Source: Gemmatimonadota bacterium (GTDB lineage: Bacteria > Gemmatimonadota > Gemmatimonadetes > Gemmatimonadales > Gemmatimonadaceae). From it: a stretch of DNA of 56,754 nt. The position numbers were made by a program, and so were the translations under genes. Below are positions 1-8,686 of this stretch, one piece after another. The notes beneath the pieces were generated by a model. It ran no database searches. It was not told the origin of the DNA and was given only the letters and a program-made list of their open reading frames with translations. The DNA lies in contig JAQBPY010000438.1 in assembly GCA_028287285.1 (NCBI GenBank), positions 1 to 56,754 of the forward strand, written 5' to 3'. Position 1 is the stretch's first letter. Every line of letters begins with the position of its first letter.

Positions 1-1240
1 CGATGTTCTCGCGCACCACGATGGCGTCGTCGATCAGGATACCAATGGCGAGCGAGAGCCCAAGCAGCGACATCGTCTCGAGCTTGAAGCCCATCACCCA
101 CACGGCGATGAAGCTGGCCAGCACGGACACCGGCAGCGCAAGACCGGTGATGACGGTGGAGCGCCACGAATTGAGGAACAGGAACACCACGAGCACCGTG
201 AGCGCCGCGCCCTCGAGCAACGCCTCTTCCACATTCTTCACGGCGTGGTCGACGCGGACGCCGGAGTCCTTTACCAGCTCGAGCTTCGTACCCTTGCCGA
301 GCGTGGGCTGGAGCTCGTCGACGCGCTTGCGGATGCGGTCGCTCACGTCGGTGGTGCTGAAGCCCTTCGACTTCTTCACATCGATGCCCACGGCTTCCCG
401 GTCGTCGTTCTTCTGGCCGAACAGCGCCAGAGTGCGCGGCTCTTCGGTGCCGTCGGAGATGTTGGCGACGTCACCCAGCCGCGTGATGTTGCCGTTGCGG
501 TCCGCGACCACGAGCTGCTTGAACTCCTGCGGATTCTCCATGCGTCCCTTGAGGCGAATGGAGCGTTCGTCCATTTCGCCAATGACACGTCCCACCGGAG
601 CGGCAAGGTTCTGCGCCTGCAGCGCCTGCACCACCTGGCCCACGCTCACCTGGGCCGCCTGCATACGCGACGGGTCCAGCTCCACGGTGAGCTCTCGTTC
701 CACCTTGCCGGCCACCGTTACTTCAGCCACGCCGGGGAGCGAGCGCAGCTCCCGCGTGATGGTGGGATCAGCGAGCCGCGTGAGCTCCGCCTGCGACAGG
801 GTGACCGACGTGAGCGCCAGCGACACGATGGGACGATCCGTGTCATTGAACTTCTTGATGATCGGCTCCTTCATTTCCACCGGCAGGTCCGCACGCTTCG
901 CCGAAATGGCGTCGCGCAGGTCCTGGGTAGCCTCGGCCAGGTCTTTCGAGAACTCGAACTCGATGATGATCTGCCCGAAGCCGTCATATGCCTTGCCGGT
1001 GACGTGCTTCACGCCACTGATCGACGCGATCTCTTCCTCGATGGGGTTGAGAATTTCCTTCTCGACGCCGTCAGGTGATGCGCCTGGATACGGAATCGCC
1101 ACCACCACCACCGGCGGCGCCACGTCCGGGAATTCGTCCGTTTTGAGCTTCAGGAGCGCGAACAACCCGAACACCACGAGCGCCACCATCGAGACGACGG
1201 TGATCAGCGGCTTCTTGATCGCAAAATCCGAGATGAACAT
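1..1240 (-). CDS. RND efflux pump inner-membrane subunit (AcrB/HAE1-like), 3' part outside window
   Basis: About 413 N-terminal residues of a proton-driven RND exporter. The first membrane helix lies near residues 10-31, followed by a porter domain that starts around the conserved FPDVAPP stretch. A later helix carries the motif GILIDDAIVVREN, with the paired Asp residues that relay protons in AcrB-type pumps. The ATG at 1240 gives the usual short MFISDFAIKKPL cytoplasmic start. It is the last visible gene of the TetR-TolC-adaptor series, 245 bp after the adaptor, with a repeat-filled gap between them. The C-terminal half lies beyond base 1. The family is clear; the substrate cannot be read from the sequence. 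Confidence 0.93.
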   Translation of the reverse strand, partial: MFISDFAIKKPLITVVSMVALVVFGLFALLKLKTDEFPDVAPPVVVVAIPYPGASPDGVEKEILNPIEEEIASISGVKHVTGKAYDGFGQIIIEFEFSKDLAEATQDLRDAISAKRADLPVEMKEPIIKKFNDTDRPIVSLALTSVTLSQAELTRLADPTITRELRSLPGVAEVTVAGKVERELTVELDPSRMQAAQVSVGQVVQALQAQNLAAPVGRVIGEMDERSIRLKGRMENPQEFKQLVVADRNGNITRLGDVANISDGTEEPRTLALFGQKNDDREAVGIDVKKSKGFSTTDVSDRIRKRVDELQPTLGKGTKLELVKDSGVRVDHAVKNVEEALLEGAALTVLVVFLFLNSWRSTVITGLALPVSVLASFIAVWVMGFKLETMSLLGLSLAIGILIDDAIVVRENI

Positions 1241-1268
1241 TGATTGAGTCCAGTAGTGGTAGCCTGCG

Positions 1269-1473
1269 TTGTCATCCCGCACGAGCGTCGGGATCTACTG
1301 CCCCTGCCCTCATCGCCGGCCACCCGGCCGGACAGCATGTCCCGACAGGCGCACGGCGCCTGCGGGATGACATCATTTCTCAGCAGCACCTGCGGGATGA
1401 CATCATTTTCCAGCGCCTACGGGATGACCTCATTCTCTCCCTGTCGTCCTGAGCACAGCGAAGGACCTGCTTC
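1269..1473. repeat. Cluster of short dispersed repeats between adaptor and RND pump genes
   Basis: No gene. A GTCATCCCGCACGAGCG copy starts near 1270. An inverted relative (TCCCGACAGG, then TGCGGGATGAC) covers about 1340-1374, and the core GGGATGACATCAT recurs at about 1364 and 1394, with a variant GGGATGACCTCAT near 1421, so the spacing is 30 and 27 bp. An ERSEG-type element (GTCGTCCTGAGC, then AGCGAAGGACCTGC) ends the block at 1443-1470. The same two repeat types occur at 41110-41382, 48857-49180 and elsewhere in the window. They lie inside what should be an efflux transcript, so folding could affect expression of the pump gene; that last point is inference. Confidence 0.75.
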
Positions 1474-1485
1474 CGTTCGCCCTTG

Positions 1486-2622
1486 TTATCTCTTCACATC
1501 GGTTGGCGCCGAGACCTTGACCGGCGTACCAACCGAGATACCGCGAGCAGCACCAAGCAGCACCGTATCTCCCGGCGCCACGCCGGAAACGATCTCCACC
1601 GTCTCGGCGGCCGCGTCGCGAATGCCGAGCGTGACTTCCACCTTCTCGATCTTGCCATTCCTCAAGCGCACTACGGTAGGGCGCAGGCCGCGCTCGTCCA
1701 CTGCGCTTGCCTTCACCATGGGCGCGTTCTTTGTTTCCGTTGCCACACGACCTTCGGCGAACAGGCCGCCAACGAGCGTGTTGCCCACGTTCAGCAGCCC
1801 GACCGTGACCTTCACCTGGCGCGTTGTAGGATCGGCAATGGGGTTCACACGGAGGATGTGGCCCGTGAACGAACGGTTCGGATAGCCGGTCACCTTGAAG
1901 TCCACCGGCATACCCAGGCGCACCTGCGAGAGCTGGTCCGCCGGCACCGATGCCTCGAGCTGCATGCTCGCCGGATCAACGACGGTGTACAGCGCCGTAC
2001 CGGGAGAAACGACGTCGCCCGCATTGACGGAGCGCGCGGCAACGATGCCGGAGAACGGCGCCTGCACGCTGGCCTTGTCCAGCATCTTCTGCACGTTCGC
2101 CAGCTGCGCGTGCGCATTGGCCAGCTGTGACTGCGCCGACACGGCGGCATTGCGCGCGCGCTCGACGTCACGCTCCGCGATGGCGCCAGCCTTCTCGAGC
2201 GTCTCGTTCCGCGTCAACTCGCGCCTGGCGATGTCATTGCTGCTTTCGGCGGTGGTGACGGCGGACTTCGCCGACAACGCCTGATCCCGCAGCACCGCCG
2301 CATCGATCTGCGCAAGCGCCTGGCCGGCACGAACCGACTGGCCCGCTTCCGCCGACGTCGAGATCACGGAGCCCGTCATTTCCGAGCGAATGGTTGCAGA
2401 GCGCAGCGGAGTCAGTGCGCCCGATAGCGCCGGACCCGTGCGGATCTGCTCAGCCTTGATGACGCTGATGTTTTCCGGACCCACGAGCATCGTCTGCGTC
2501 GTGGTCGTGGCAGGAGGTGCGTCCTTCTTTCCGCACGCTGCCGCAAGGAGCGACACCGAGAGAATGGTCAGCCGCGCTGCCTTGTGCGGCCCGCGTGCGA
2601 GAATGCGTGTGTGTCCGATCAT
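1486..2622 (-). CDS. RND periplasmic adaptor (membrane fusion protein), lipoprotein
   Basis: A 378-residue HlyD/AcrA-type adaptor that joins the inner-membrane pump to TolC across the periplasm. The N-terminus has a lipoprotein signal ending in a LAAAC lipobox near residue 30. A barrel-sandwich half follows, then a helical hairpin rich in Ala/Gln (about 120-190), the second lipoyl half and a beta-barrel region including NPIADPTTRQVKV. Length and order are typical. The ATG at 2622 overlaps the TolC stop by four bases (ATGA), which indicates translational coupling. It shares the efflux operon on the minus strand. Confidence 0.93.
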   Translation of the reverse strand: MIGHTRILARGPHKAARLTILSVSLLAAACGKKDAPPATTTTQTMLVGPENISVIKAEQIRTGPALSGALTPLRSATIRSEMTGSVISTSAEAGQSVRAGQALAQIDAAVLRDQALSAKSAVTTAESSNDIARRELTRNETLEKAGAIAERDVERARNAAVSAQSQLANAHAQLANVQKMLDKASVQAPFSGIVAARSVNAGDVVSPGTALYTVVDPASMQLEASVPADQLSQVRLGMPVDFKVTGYPNRSFTGHILRVNPIADPTTRQVKVTVGLLNVGNTLVGGLFAEGRVATETKNAPMVKASAVDERGLRPTVVRLRNGKIEKVEVTLGIRDAAAETVEIVSGVAPGDTVLLGAARGISVGTPVKVSAPTDVKR

Positions 2623-4292
2623 GGCGTGGTGCCCCCGGTTTGCGCCGCGCCAATTGCACCGGCGGCGGAAGATTGAGTCCGCTGTGGTTGTTGTGTTTGC
2701 TGCGTCTGCTGCTGTGTCGTGGCGCGCTGTGCGGCGCCACCAAGTGCACCGCTGTTTACCGGGAGGTCGCGAATGAGCGCGAGTCGCGCACGCGCGACGG
2801 CGAGGTCACGCGCCGACTGCGCTTGGTTCGCAACGGCCTGCTCCAGCAGCAACCGCGATTGCGTGAGATCTGTCTGCGTGGAGATGCCTTCGCGATAGCG
2901 AATCTGGTCGATGCTGTACGCACGCTGCGCCTGTTGCGCCGTGCCGCGGCTCGCCGAGAACGAGGCTTCGGCGGCCTGAAGCTGGTTGATCGCCACGCGG
3001 GTATCGAGCGACGCGAGCTTCTTGGCCTGCTGGAGGTGCGCGCGCGCTTCATCCAGGTTGGCTTGCACGACTTCGATCTGGCCGCCCACACGCCCACCGC
3101 TGAACAGCGACCACGAGATGGTGCCGCCCACCGTCCAGTTCTGGCTGTACTGATTGAGCGACGGAAGAACGTTGTTCGGGAAGAACAGCCGCTGATAATT
3201 CGATGACAGCGAGAGCGACGGCAGCAGGTCTGCCTTCGCCGACTTGAGCAGCCCTTCCTGCGCCTTTACCGCTTCTTCGCTCTGCCGAACAGGCGAGCGA
3301 TTGAGCGTCGACGTATCCGATGCCGCGACGGGCGATGTCGCCGGCGTGGACGCCGCATTCGCCGTGATCACCGACGTGACCATTTCCGGCTGGTCGATTG
3401 GCGTGGTGAGCTGCAGCGGCGCATCGAGCGGCAGGTTGAGGAGCTGCTTCAGGCGCAGATACGCGATGTCGCGATCACCCCGGCGGGAAATGAGAACGGG
3501 CCGCTGGTTGTCACGCGTAACGGTCGCGCGCAGCAGCTCGAACTCACTCTGGTTTCCCACCTGTTTCGCGACCTGCGTCTGCCGGAGCAGCTCTTCGGTC
3601 TGTGCGAGCGTCGTGTCCGCGATCGCAACGAGGCGATCAGCGAGCACGGCGTCGAAGTATGCCTGCGTTACATCGAGCGACAGCTGCGCGCGCTGCGCCA
3701 CGAGCTCGATGTCGGCGGAGCGCACCTGCGCCTCGGACGACTCCACCTGCCCGCTGATCCGGCCCCCCGTGAACACGTTCTGCGTGACGTTGAGGCCGAG
3801 CGTATAGGCGTTGCGTGCCCCAAAGCTGACCTTGCTGAAGTCGATGCCCTGCACCGCGGCGCATGTGGATGCCTGCGCGAGCGCAGCCTGACGCTCGGCG
3901 GCCGTTGCCGTGGTGGCAATCTTGGGAGCGCACACCGACTGCGAAGCGGGCGTGGTGCCCACGGAGTCGGAGGTGCCGCCGGCGAGCGCCTCGAACTGCG
4001 ACTGGAGCGTGCGGGCGTATACGAGGCTCGAGCTCACCTGGAGCAGGTACTGGCTGCGCGCCTGCTTCTGCTGGCCCGACGCGCGCGTGATGCCGGCGCG
4101 TGCAATGAGGAGTGCCTCGCTCTCGCGTGCCGCCAGCTTGATGGCGTCGTCGAGCGTGATGGCGCGTGGTGCTCGTGAGCCCGCGGCCGGCTGCTGCGCA
4201 CCGGCGATCACGGGACTGGTGGCCGCGAGCAGCACTGCAAGCGCGCATGCGCGTGCGCGATGCCTGTCCGTTCGGGTCCGTTGGGCGTTCAT
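2619..4292 (-). CDS. TolC-family outer-membrane efflux protein
   Basis: A 557-residue outer-membrane channel subunit for the RND pump. A signal peptide (ALAVLLAATSPVIAGAQQ) precedes two TolC-type repeats, each with long Ala/Gln-rich helices (for example YLLQVSSSLVYARTLQSQ and the later GGTISWSLFSGGRVGGQI). The last 40 or so residues are low-complexity Gln/Thr, longer than in typical TolC. I prefer the ATG at 4292 over the upstream in-frame start at 4400, because it sits just before the signal peptide. It lies 32 bp after the TetR gene and overlaps the adaptor start. Confidence 0.92.
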   Translation of the reverse strand: MNAQRTRTDRHRARACALAVLLAATSPVIAGAQQPAAGSRAPRAITLDDAIKLAARESEALLIARAGITRASGQQKQARSQYLLQVSSSLVYARTLQSQFEALAGGTSDSVGTTPASQSVCAPKIATTATAAERQAALAQASTCAAVQGIDFSKVSFGARNAYTLGLNVTQNVFTGGRISGQVESSEAQVRSADIELVAQRAQLSLDVTQAYFDAVLADRLVAIADTTLAQTEELLRQTQVAKQVGNQSEFELLRATVTRDNQRPVLISRRGDRDIAYLRLKQLLNLPLDAPLQLTTPIDQPEMVTSVITANAASTPATSPVAASDTSTLNRSPVRQSEEAVKAQEGLLKSAKADLLPSLSLSSNYQRLFFPNNVLPSLNQYSQNWTVGGTISWSLFSGGRVGGQIEVVQANLDEARAHLQQAKKLASLDTRVAINQLQAAEASFSASRGTAQQAQRAYSIDQIRYREGISTQTDLTQSRLLLEQAVANQAQSARDLAVARARLALIRDLPVNSGALGGAAQRATTQQQTQQTQQPQRTQSSAAGAIGAAQTGGTTP

Positions 4293-4324
4293 TGGACGGT
4301 GGGGTGCTGGGGAATGGAAATACT

Positions 4325-4936
4325 TCAGGCGCTGCGTGTTCGTGACTTCTTCACGGGTGCTGCCACTGCCTTCCTTCCTCCAATCATCCTGAGGAAGCAA
4401 CTGACGTAACGCTCCGCGGCATGCTCCCGCGGCGGATACACATCCGGCACGATGCTGCGCGCCATCGCGTCGCTCATGACGGTACCGGTGAGCACCACGG
4501 CGGCCACTTCGACGTCGGCATCCTGGTCCGCCATGCCGCGCTGCTGGAGCTTGCGGAGATAGCTGACGATTGCATCATGGACCATGCGCCGACCGCGGCA
4601 GGCGAACTCCGCCGCTTCGGGACGCTCGTCGATCTCACCCATGGTGTGGATGAGCAGGGGCCGCAGCTCGCGCACGTGCTCGAGATTCGCGTTGACGAAC
4701 TCCAGCAGCTCGGCGGCGGGGTCCTGGGGCTCATCGGGCAGATGCGGCTGCACGACGTCGGCACGGTTCGAGCCAAGGACGGCTTCGAGCAGCGCCCCCT
4801 TGGAGCCAAAGGTGCGAAAGAGCGTGACTTCGTTGACGCCGGCTTCGATGGCGATGAGGCGCGTCGTTGCGCCCCGGAAGCCATGCTTGGCATAGACGCG
4901 CGCAGCGGCCTCGAGAATTCGTTCGCGGGAAATCAT
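4325..4936 (-). CDS. TetR/AcrR-family transcriptional regulator
   Basis: A 203-residue TetR-type repressor, first gene of the efflux operon. The N-terminal helix-turn-helix is clear: RERILEAAARVYAKHGF, then TTRLIAIEAGVNEVTLFRTFGSK (about residues 5-48). The C-terminal ligand and dimer domain is variable, as usual. A Lys/Arg-rich tail follows. A perfect 7-2-7 palindrome sits 32-47 bases upstream of its ATG, which suggests autoregulation and control of the downstream tolC-adaptor-pump genes. The ligand is unknown; a hydrophobic toxicant is the usual guess for this arrangement. Confidence 0.93.
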   Translation of the reverse strand: MISRERILEAAARVYAKHGFRGATTRLIAIEAGVNEVTLFRTFGSKGALLEAVLGSNRADVVQPHLPDEPQDPAAELLEFVNANLEHVRELRPLLIHTMGEIDERPEAAEFACRGRRMVHDAIVSYLRKLQQRGMADQDADVEVAAVVLTGTVMSDAMARSIVPDVYPPREHAAERYVSCFLRMIGGRKAVAAPVKKSRTRSA

Positions 4937-4967
4937 GGTCGGGAGTCTAGCGAAAACAGGCGAGAAT

Positions 4968-4983
4968 GCAAGTATCTACTTGC
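4968..4983. promoter_or_regulatory. Candidate TetR operator palindrome
   Basis: Perfect inverted repeat GCAAGTA-TC-TACTTGC upstream of the TetR gene. Its size and position fit a TetR-dimer operator overlapping the operon promoter. No other gene is close enough to make a better candidate. The assignment is inference from position and symmetry. Confidence 0.6.
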
Positions 4984-5051
4984 TTACTCCTCCCCGTTTA
5001 ACCGAATGAACCCCGAAGATACTCCACCCGGCCTCGACCGCAAGGGCCTCC

Positions 5052-5936
5052 CTACCGCCCCTTCACCGCCACCGCGCCCCTGAAGCTGCGCACCACGATC
5101 CTGCCCCCCCCCGCGCCGGCCGTCGTCGTCAACGTCATCCCGCGATTCTCGCGTCCGGCCACCGGGCGCGATTTGGTCCAGCCATTCTCGATCGTCCCCG
5201 TAATTGTGGCCACATCGAGCTCGACGTCGGCCCTGTACGGCAGCTCCAGGTCAATGGCGCCACTGTGAGTCTCGATCTCGACCGACGCGGCGCGGCTCAG
5301 GCCCGTGGCGAAGACAATGCTGCCGGTGGTCGCTTCGATCTTCGCGCGCTCCACGTCGCCGCCCGTCACGTGGATGCTGCCACTGATCGTCGACGCACCC
5401 ACGTCCTGCCCTCCATGCATCACGATGTTGCCCGTTGCCGTCTTCACGCGCAGCCATTCGGGCGCGCCATCGATGGTCACGTCGCCATCCATGCTCTCGG
5501 CGCGTACCTCTTTCGGGTTGCCGCGCACGGTGATCGAGCCACCCACGACGTTGAGATCCAGGCCACCGGTCAGTCCCGTGACGTCGATGTCCGCACTGCC
5601 CGTCTTGACCCATACGCGGGCGCCGCGCGGCACATGCAGCATGAGACGACCCTCGCCCTCCGTTCCTTTGGGGGGCGCCTCCACGTACATCTTCACTCCA
5701 TTCGACCGCTCCGCGGGAGCCCCCGCCGACAGCTCGAACCGCGCTCCATCGGGCACAGTGCCCTTGAGATCCACGCTGTCGCGATCCCACCCCACCACCC
5801 ACACGTCACCCACCGTCGCAATGAGGCGCACGGACACGGCCGGACTCGCGGCGTGACCGAGCAGCACCTTCTGCTGCGCATGCGCCGCGCTCCCAACGAG
5901 CAATGCCGCCATGAGCCCGGCGAGACGTCGCATCAT
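5052..5936 (-). CDS. DUF4097-type secreted beta-strand protein
   Basis: A 294-residue exported protein. A short signal peptide (LAGLMAALLVGSAAHAQ) precedes a right-handed series of short strands with repeating patterns such as GSADIDVTGLTGGLDLNVVG and GNIVMHGGQDV, the signature of DUF4097 'adhesin-like' proteins. No catalytic residues are evident. It is the third gene of a sigma/anti-sigma operon, overlapping the anti-sigma gene by four bases at its 5' end, so it may be part of the envelope response controlled by that sigma factor. Two adjacent ATGs (5936, 5933) are possible; the first is used. Function unknown. Confidence 0.82.
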   Translation of the reverse strand: MMRRLAGLMAALLVGSAAHAQQKVLLGHAASPAVSVRLIATVGDVWVVGWDRDSVDLKGTVPDGARFELSAGAPAERSNGVKMYVEAPPKGTEGEGRLMLHVPRGARVWVKTGSADIDVTGLTGGLDLNVVGGSITVRGNPKEVRAESMDGDVTIDGAPEWLRVKTATGNIVMHGGQDVGASTISGSIHVTGGDVERAKIEATTGSIVFATGLSRAASVEIETHSGAIDLELPYRADVELDVATITGTIENGWTKSRPVAGRENRGMTLTTTAGAGGGRIVVRSFRGAVAVKGR

Positions 5937-6580
5937 GTGCGCGGCGTGAGCTCCGTGGCGCGGCGCAGCAGGTCGATCTTCCGCTCGTAGTTGGACGCGA
6001 ACAACTGCTCGAGCACCCGATTTCCGGGGTCGCGTGCCAGTGCGTCCCGCGCTTCGGCGATTGCCGAATCTGCAACGCGAAGGCTCTGCTCCACCGTTGC
6101 AATCGTTGCCGGCGCGAGGGAATCCCTGCGCATCGCCAAGGCACGCACGAGCGCTTCCACGTTGCTCGTGTAACGTGCTTCTTCACGGGCAAGACTCACG
6201 GGCAGCACCGGCATCGTGAGCGCAGGAGCAGGCGCCTCGCGTCGGGGGCCGCGAACATACAGCGCGGTGGACACGGACGACGCCACCGCAATCACGATGG
6301 CCGCTGCCGCGAGCTGCTCCACACGCCACGACGCCACGTTCCACCGGCTCGGCGCACGACGCGTCGTGATCTCGGCACGAATGTCATGCCAGAGATCGGC
6401 CGGCGGAGCGATCTCGCGCGGAAGCGCCGACGCATGCGCGCCGAGTGCCTCGAGTGACGCGAACTGCGCAGCGCAGAGCGCGCAGGCGGCAAGATGCTCG
6501 CGCACTGCAGGCTCGGCGACGGAGTCGAAGAGACCGTCGGCCGCGTCGCAGAGCTGCTCGAATGCAATGTGGTGTGTCAT
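5933..6580 (-). CDS. Anti-sigma factor with zinc-finger-like N-terminus
   Basis: A 215-residue membrane protein. Near residues 29-37 it has HLAACALC, matching the His-x3-Cys-x2-Cys core of zf-HC2 anti-sigma domains. A single hydrophobic helix (AAAAIVIAVASSVSTALYV) lies near residues 91-110, followed by a periplasmic helical part. It would hold the ECF sigma factor inactive at the membrane. Its ATG overlaps the sigma stop (ATGA), and its own stop overlaps the DUF4097 gene, so all three are coupled. The signal it senses is not evident. Confidence 0.87.
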   Translation of the reverse strand: MTHHIAFEQLCDAADGLFDSVAEPAVREHLAACALCAAQFASLEALGAHASALPREIAPPADLWHDIRAEITTRRAPSRWNVASWRVEQLAAAAIVIAVASSVSTALYVRGPRREAPAPALTMPVLPVSLAREEARYTSNVEALVRALAMRRDSLAPATIATVEQSLRVADSAIAEARDALARDPGNRVLEQLFASNYERKIDLLRRATELTPRT

Positions 6581-7167
6581 GGACTCATGGCCTTGATGAG
6601 CAGCTGCCGCGCGCGATGGAGCTGCGCGCGCAGGGTTCCGGCGGCAAGGCCGGTCATCGCTGCAATTTCATCGTGCGAATATCCTTCCACGTCATGCAGC
6701 ACGAACGCACGCCGCACACCGGGTGGCAATGCGGCAACGGCGCGCTCGAGGTCAATGGCCGTGCCCACGTCGCGCGGTGCCACGGTTCCCTCCACGGGCG
6801 AGGCCGCGCCTTCGTCCTCGTCATCCACGAGGGAGACGCGCGCGTTTCGGCGGCGATCGGTGCGCCGCTGCATCAACATGGTATTGACCGCAATTCGATG
6901 CAGCCACGTGGTGACGTTGGCATCTCCACGGAAGTCCGGCAGCGCCTGCCATGCCTTCACGAATACATCCTGGGTGAGCTCGCGCGCCGCCACGGGATCT
7001 GCGGTGAGGCGAAGGCACAGCGCATACACGCGTGGCGAATGCGCCTTGTACAGGTCCTCGAACGCCGACACGTCACCCCGCCGAGCACGCGCGGACAGCG
7101 ATGCGTCGCTCTCCGTGCGGGCGTTCGCGGACGCACCTGGCATGCTGAATGGAAGGGTGATGGCCAT
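6577..7167 (-). CDS. ECF-family RNA polymerase sigma factor
   Basis: A 196-residue sigma-70-family protein with only regions 2 and 4. Region 2 covers AFEDLYKAHSPRVYALCLR to TTWLHRIAVN; region 4 covers LPPGVRRAFVLHDVEGYS with the helix-turn-helix HDEIAAMTGLAAGTLRAQ. A TTG at 7221 would add 18 residues, but the ATG at 7167 is preferred because the added stretch is not family-like. It overlaps the anti-sigma gene by four bases. The P450 gene starts about 150 bp away on the other strand, so the promoters are back to back. Confidence 0.9.
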   Translation of the reverse strand: MAITLPFSMPGASANARTESDASLSARARRGDVSAFEDLYKAHSPRVYALCLRLTADPVAARELTQDVFVKAWQALPDFRGDANVTTWLHRIAVNTMLMQRRTDRRRNARVSLVDDEDEGAASPVEGTVAPRDVGTAIDLERAVAALPPGVRRAFVLHDVEGYSHDEIAAMTGLAAGTLRAQLHRARQLLIKAMSP

Positions 7168-7314
7168 CTGCGCAGTGTGATGCCGGCCGGGCTCGGTGTG
7201 CGTATCGGGACGCCGGGTCAATGTGGCGGTAAGGCGGGGCTGCGGGAATGAGTGGACGACACTTTGGCACCCGGGGTCCAGCGCGCGGCGCGCACGTCAT
7301 CCATTTTTCCTTCC

Positions 7315-8646
7315 ATGCCCATCGCGCCCCGTCCCAGGTTTCCTGGTGAGCACATCCTGAAAATGATCTGGCGGCCGCTCGAGTTCCTTCCCGGACTCAA
7401 GCGCGACCATGGCGACGTGGTGCTCTTTCACGTGGGCAGGCAGCCCATCGTGCTGGTGAGTGATCCGGACCGGATCCGCGATGTATTCGTCACCCATGCG
7501 CGGCAGTTCCACAAAGGCCGCGGGCTCGAACGCGCCAGGATGCTCCTTGGTGATGGGCTGCTCACGAGCGAAGGCGACTTTCACCTGCGGCAGCGGCGGC
7601 TTGCGCAGCCGGCCTTTCATCGCGCACGCATTGCGGCATATGGCGAGACCATGGCGACGTATGCACAACGGCGCTGCGACCGCTGGCACCACGGCGACGT
7701 ACTCGACGTCTCGAAGGAAATGGCGGCGTACACGCTGGCCGTCGTGGGCAAGACCCTTTTCGATGCGGACATCGAGGGGCAGGCGCACGAGATTGGCGAA
7801 GCATTGAGCGCGGCCATTGCCGCATTCAATTTTTCGGTGCTGCCGTTTGGGGAGCTCCTCATCAAAACGCCCATTCCCGCGGCACGACGGTTTCGCCGCG
7901 GCCGCGATACGCTCGACGCGACCATTTACCGCATGATCGAAGAGCGCCGGCATGCTGGAGACGATCACGGCGACCTGCTCTCCATGCTGCTCCTTGCCCA
8001 TGACACCGAGGGCGACGGAACAGGCATGAGCGACCTGCAGCTGCGCGACGAGGTAATGACGCTGCTGCTCGCGGGGCACGAGACGACCGCCAACGCGCTC
8101 ACGTGGGCCTTCTACCTGCTCTCCCGGAATCCATCTGCCCTGGAGAGCCTGCATGCGGAGCTCGATTCCTTCGGCGATGCGCCGTTCGGAGCGGATGACG
8201 TTGCGCGGCTGCCGTTTACCCGCGCGGTGCTCGCCGAAACGTTTCGTCTCTTTCCGCCAGCGTGGATCGTGGGCCGTCGCGCGCTCGTCGACTATGACCT
8301 GGGCGAGATGACGATTCCTGCGCGCGCCATCGTTCTGATGAGCCAGTGGGTCGTGCATCGCGATCCGCGCTGGTGGCCCGACGCGGAGTCGTTCATGCCG
8401 GAGCGATGGCTGCCCGGTGGCAGCGCGCTCGATCCGGCGCGCCCGAAATTCTCGTACTTTCCCTTTGGGGCGGGTACGCGCGTGTGCATTGGCGAGCAGT
8501 TCGCGTGGATGGAAGGCATGCTGGCGCTCGCAACCATTGCGCGGCGCTGGCGGCTCGATCTCGTGAAGGGGCATCCGGTGGTGCCGCAGCCCATTGTCAC
8601 GCTGCGTGCGAAGCACGGCATGCGCATGACGGCATCTGCCCGCTAA
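7315..8646 (+). CDS. Cytochrome P450
   Basis: A 443-residue soluble-type P450 monooxygenase. It has the I-helix oxygen-binding motif LAGHETT near residue 252, the ExxR pair in LAETFRLFPPA, the PERW segment, and the heme loop FPFGAGTRVCIGEQFA with the Cys ligand near residue 390. All key residues are present. A GTG at 7252 would add 21 residues; the ATG at 7315 begins right before the PRPRFPG segment usual at P450 N-termini, so it is used. The redox partner is not in the window. The substrate is unknown; the next genes handle sugars or lipids, which is only suggestive. Confidence 0.92.
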   Translation: MPIAPRPRFPGEHILKMIWRPLEFLPGLKRDHGDVVLFHVGRQPIVLVSDPDRIRDVFVTHARQFHKGRGLERARMLLGDGLLTSEGDFHLRQRRLAQPAFHRARIAAYGETMATYAQRRCDRWHHGDVLDVSKEMAAYTLAVVGKTLFDADIEGQAHEIGEALSAAIAAFNFSVLPFGELLIKTPIPAARRFRRGRDTLDATIYRMIEERRHAGDDHGDLLSMLLLAHDTEGDGTGMSDLQLRDEVMTLLLAGHETTANALTWAFYLLSRNPSALESLHAELDSFGDAPFGADDVARLPFTRAVLAETFRLFPPAWIVGRRALVDYDLGEMTIPARAIVLMSQWVVHRDPRWWPDAESFMPERWLPGGSALDPARPKFSYFPFGAGTRVCIGEQFAWMEGMLALATIARRWRLDLVKGHPVVPQPIVTLRAKHGMRMTASAR

Positions 8647-8686
8647 TTTGTCATCCGGCACTTTGGGCGTCGCTCACTCCCGCGAA

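Noticed and set aside
3-1247. Long plus-strand frame (414 codons) opposite the RND gene
   Set aside because: The minus strand gives a clear RND pump; the plus-strand translation is Ser/Thr/Arg-rich and family-free, typical antisense shadow in GC-rich DNA.
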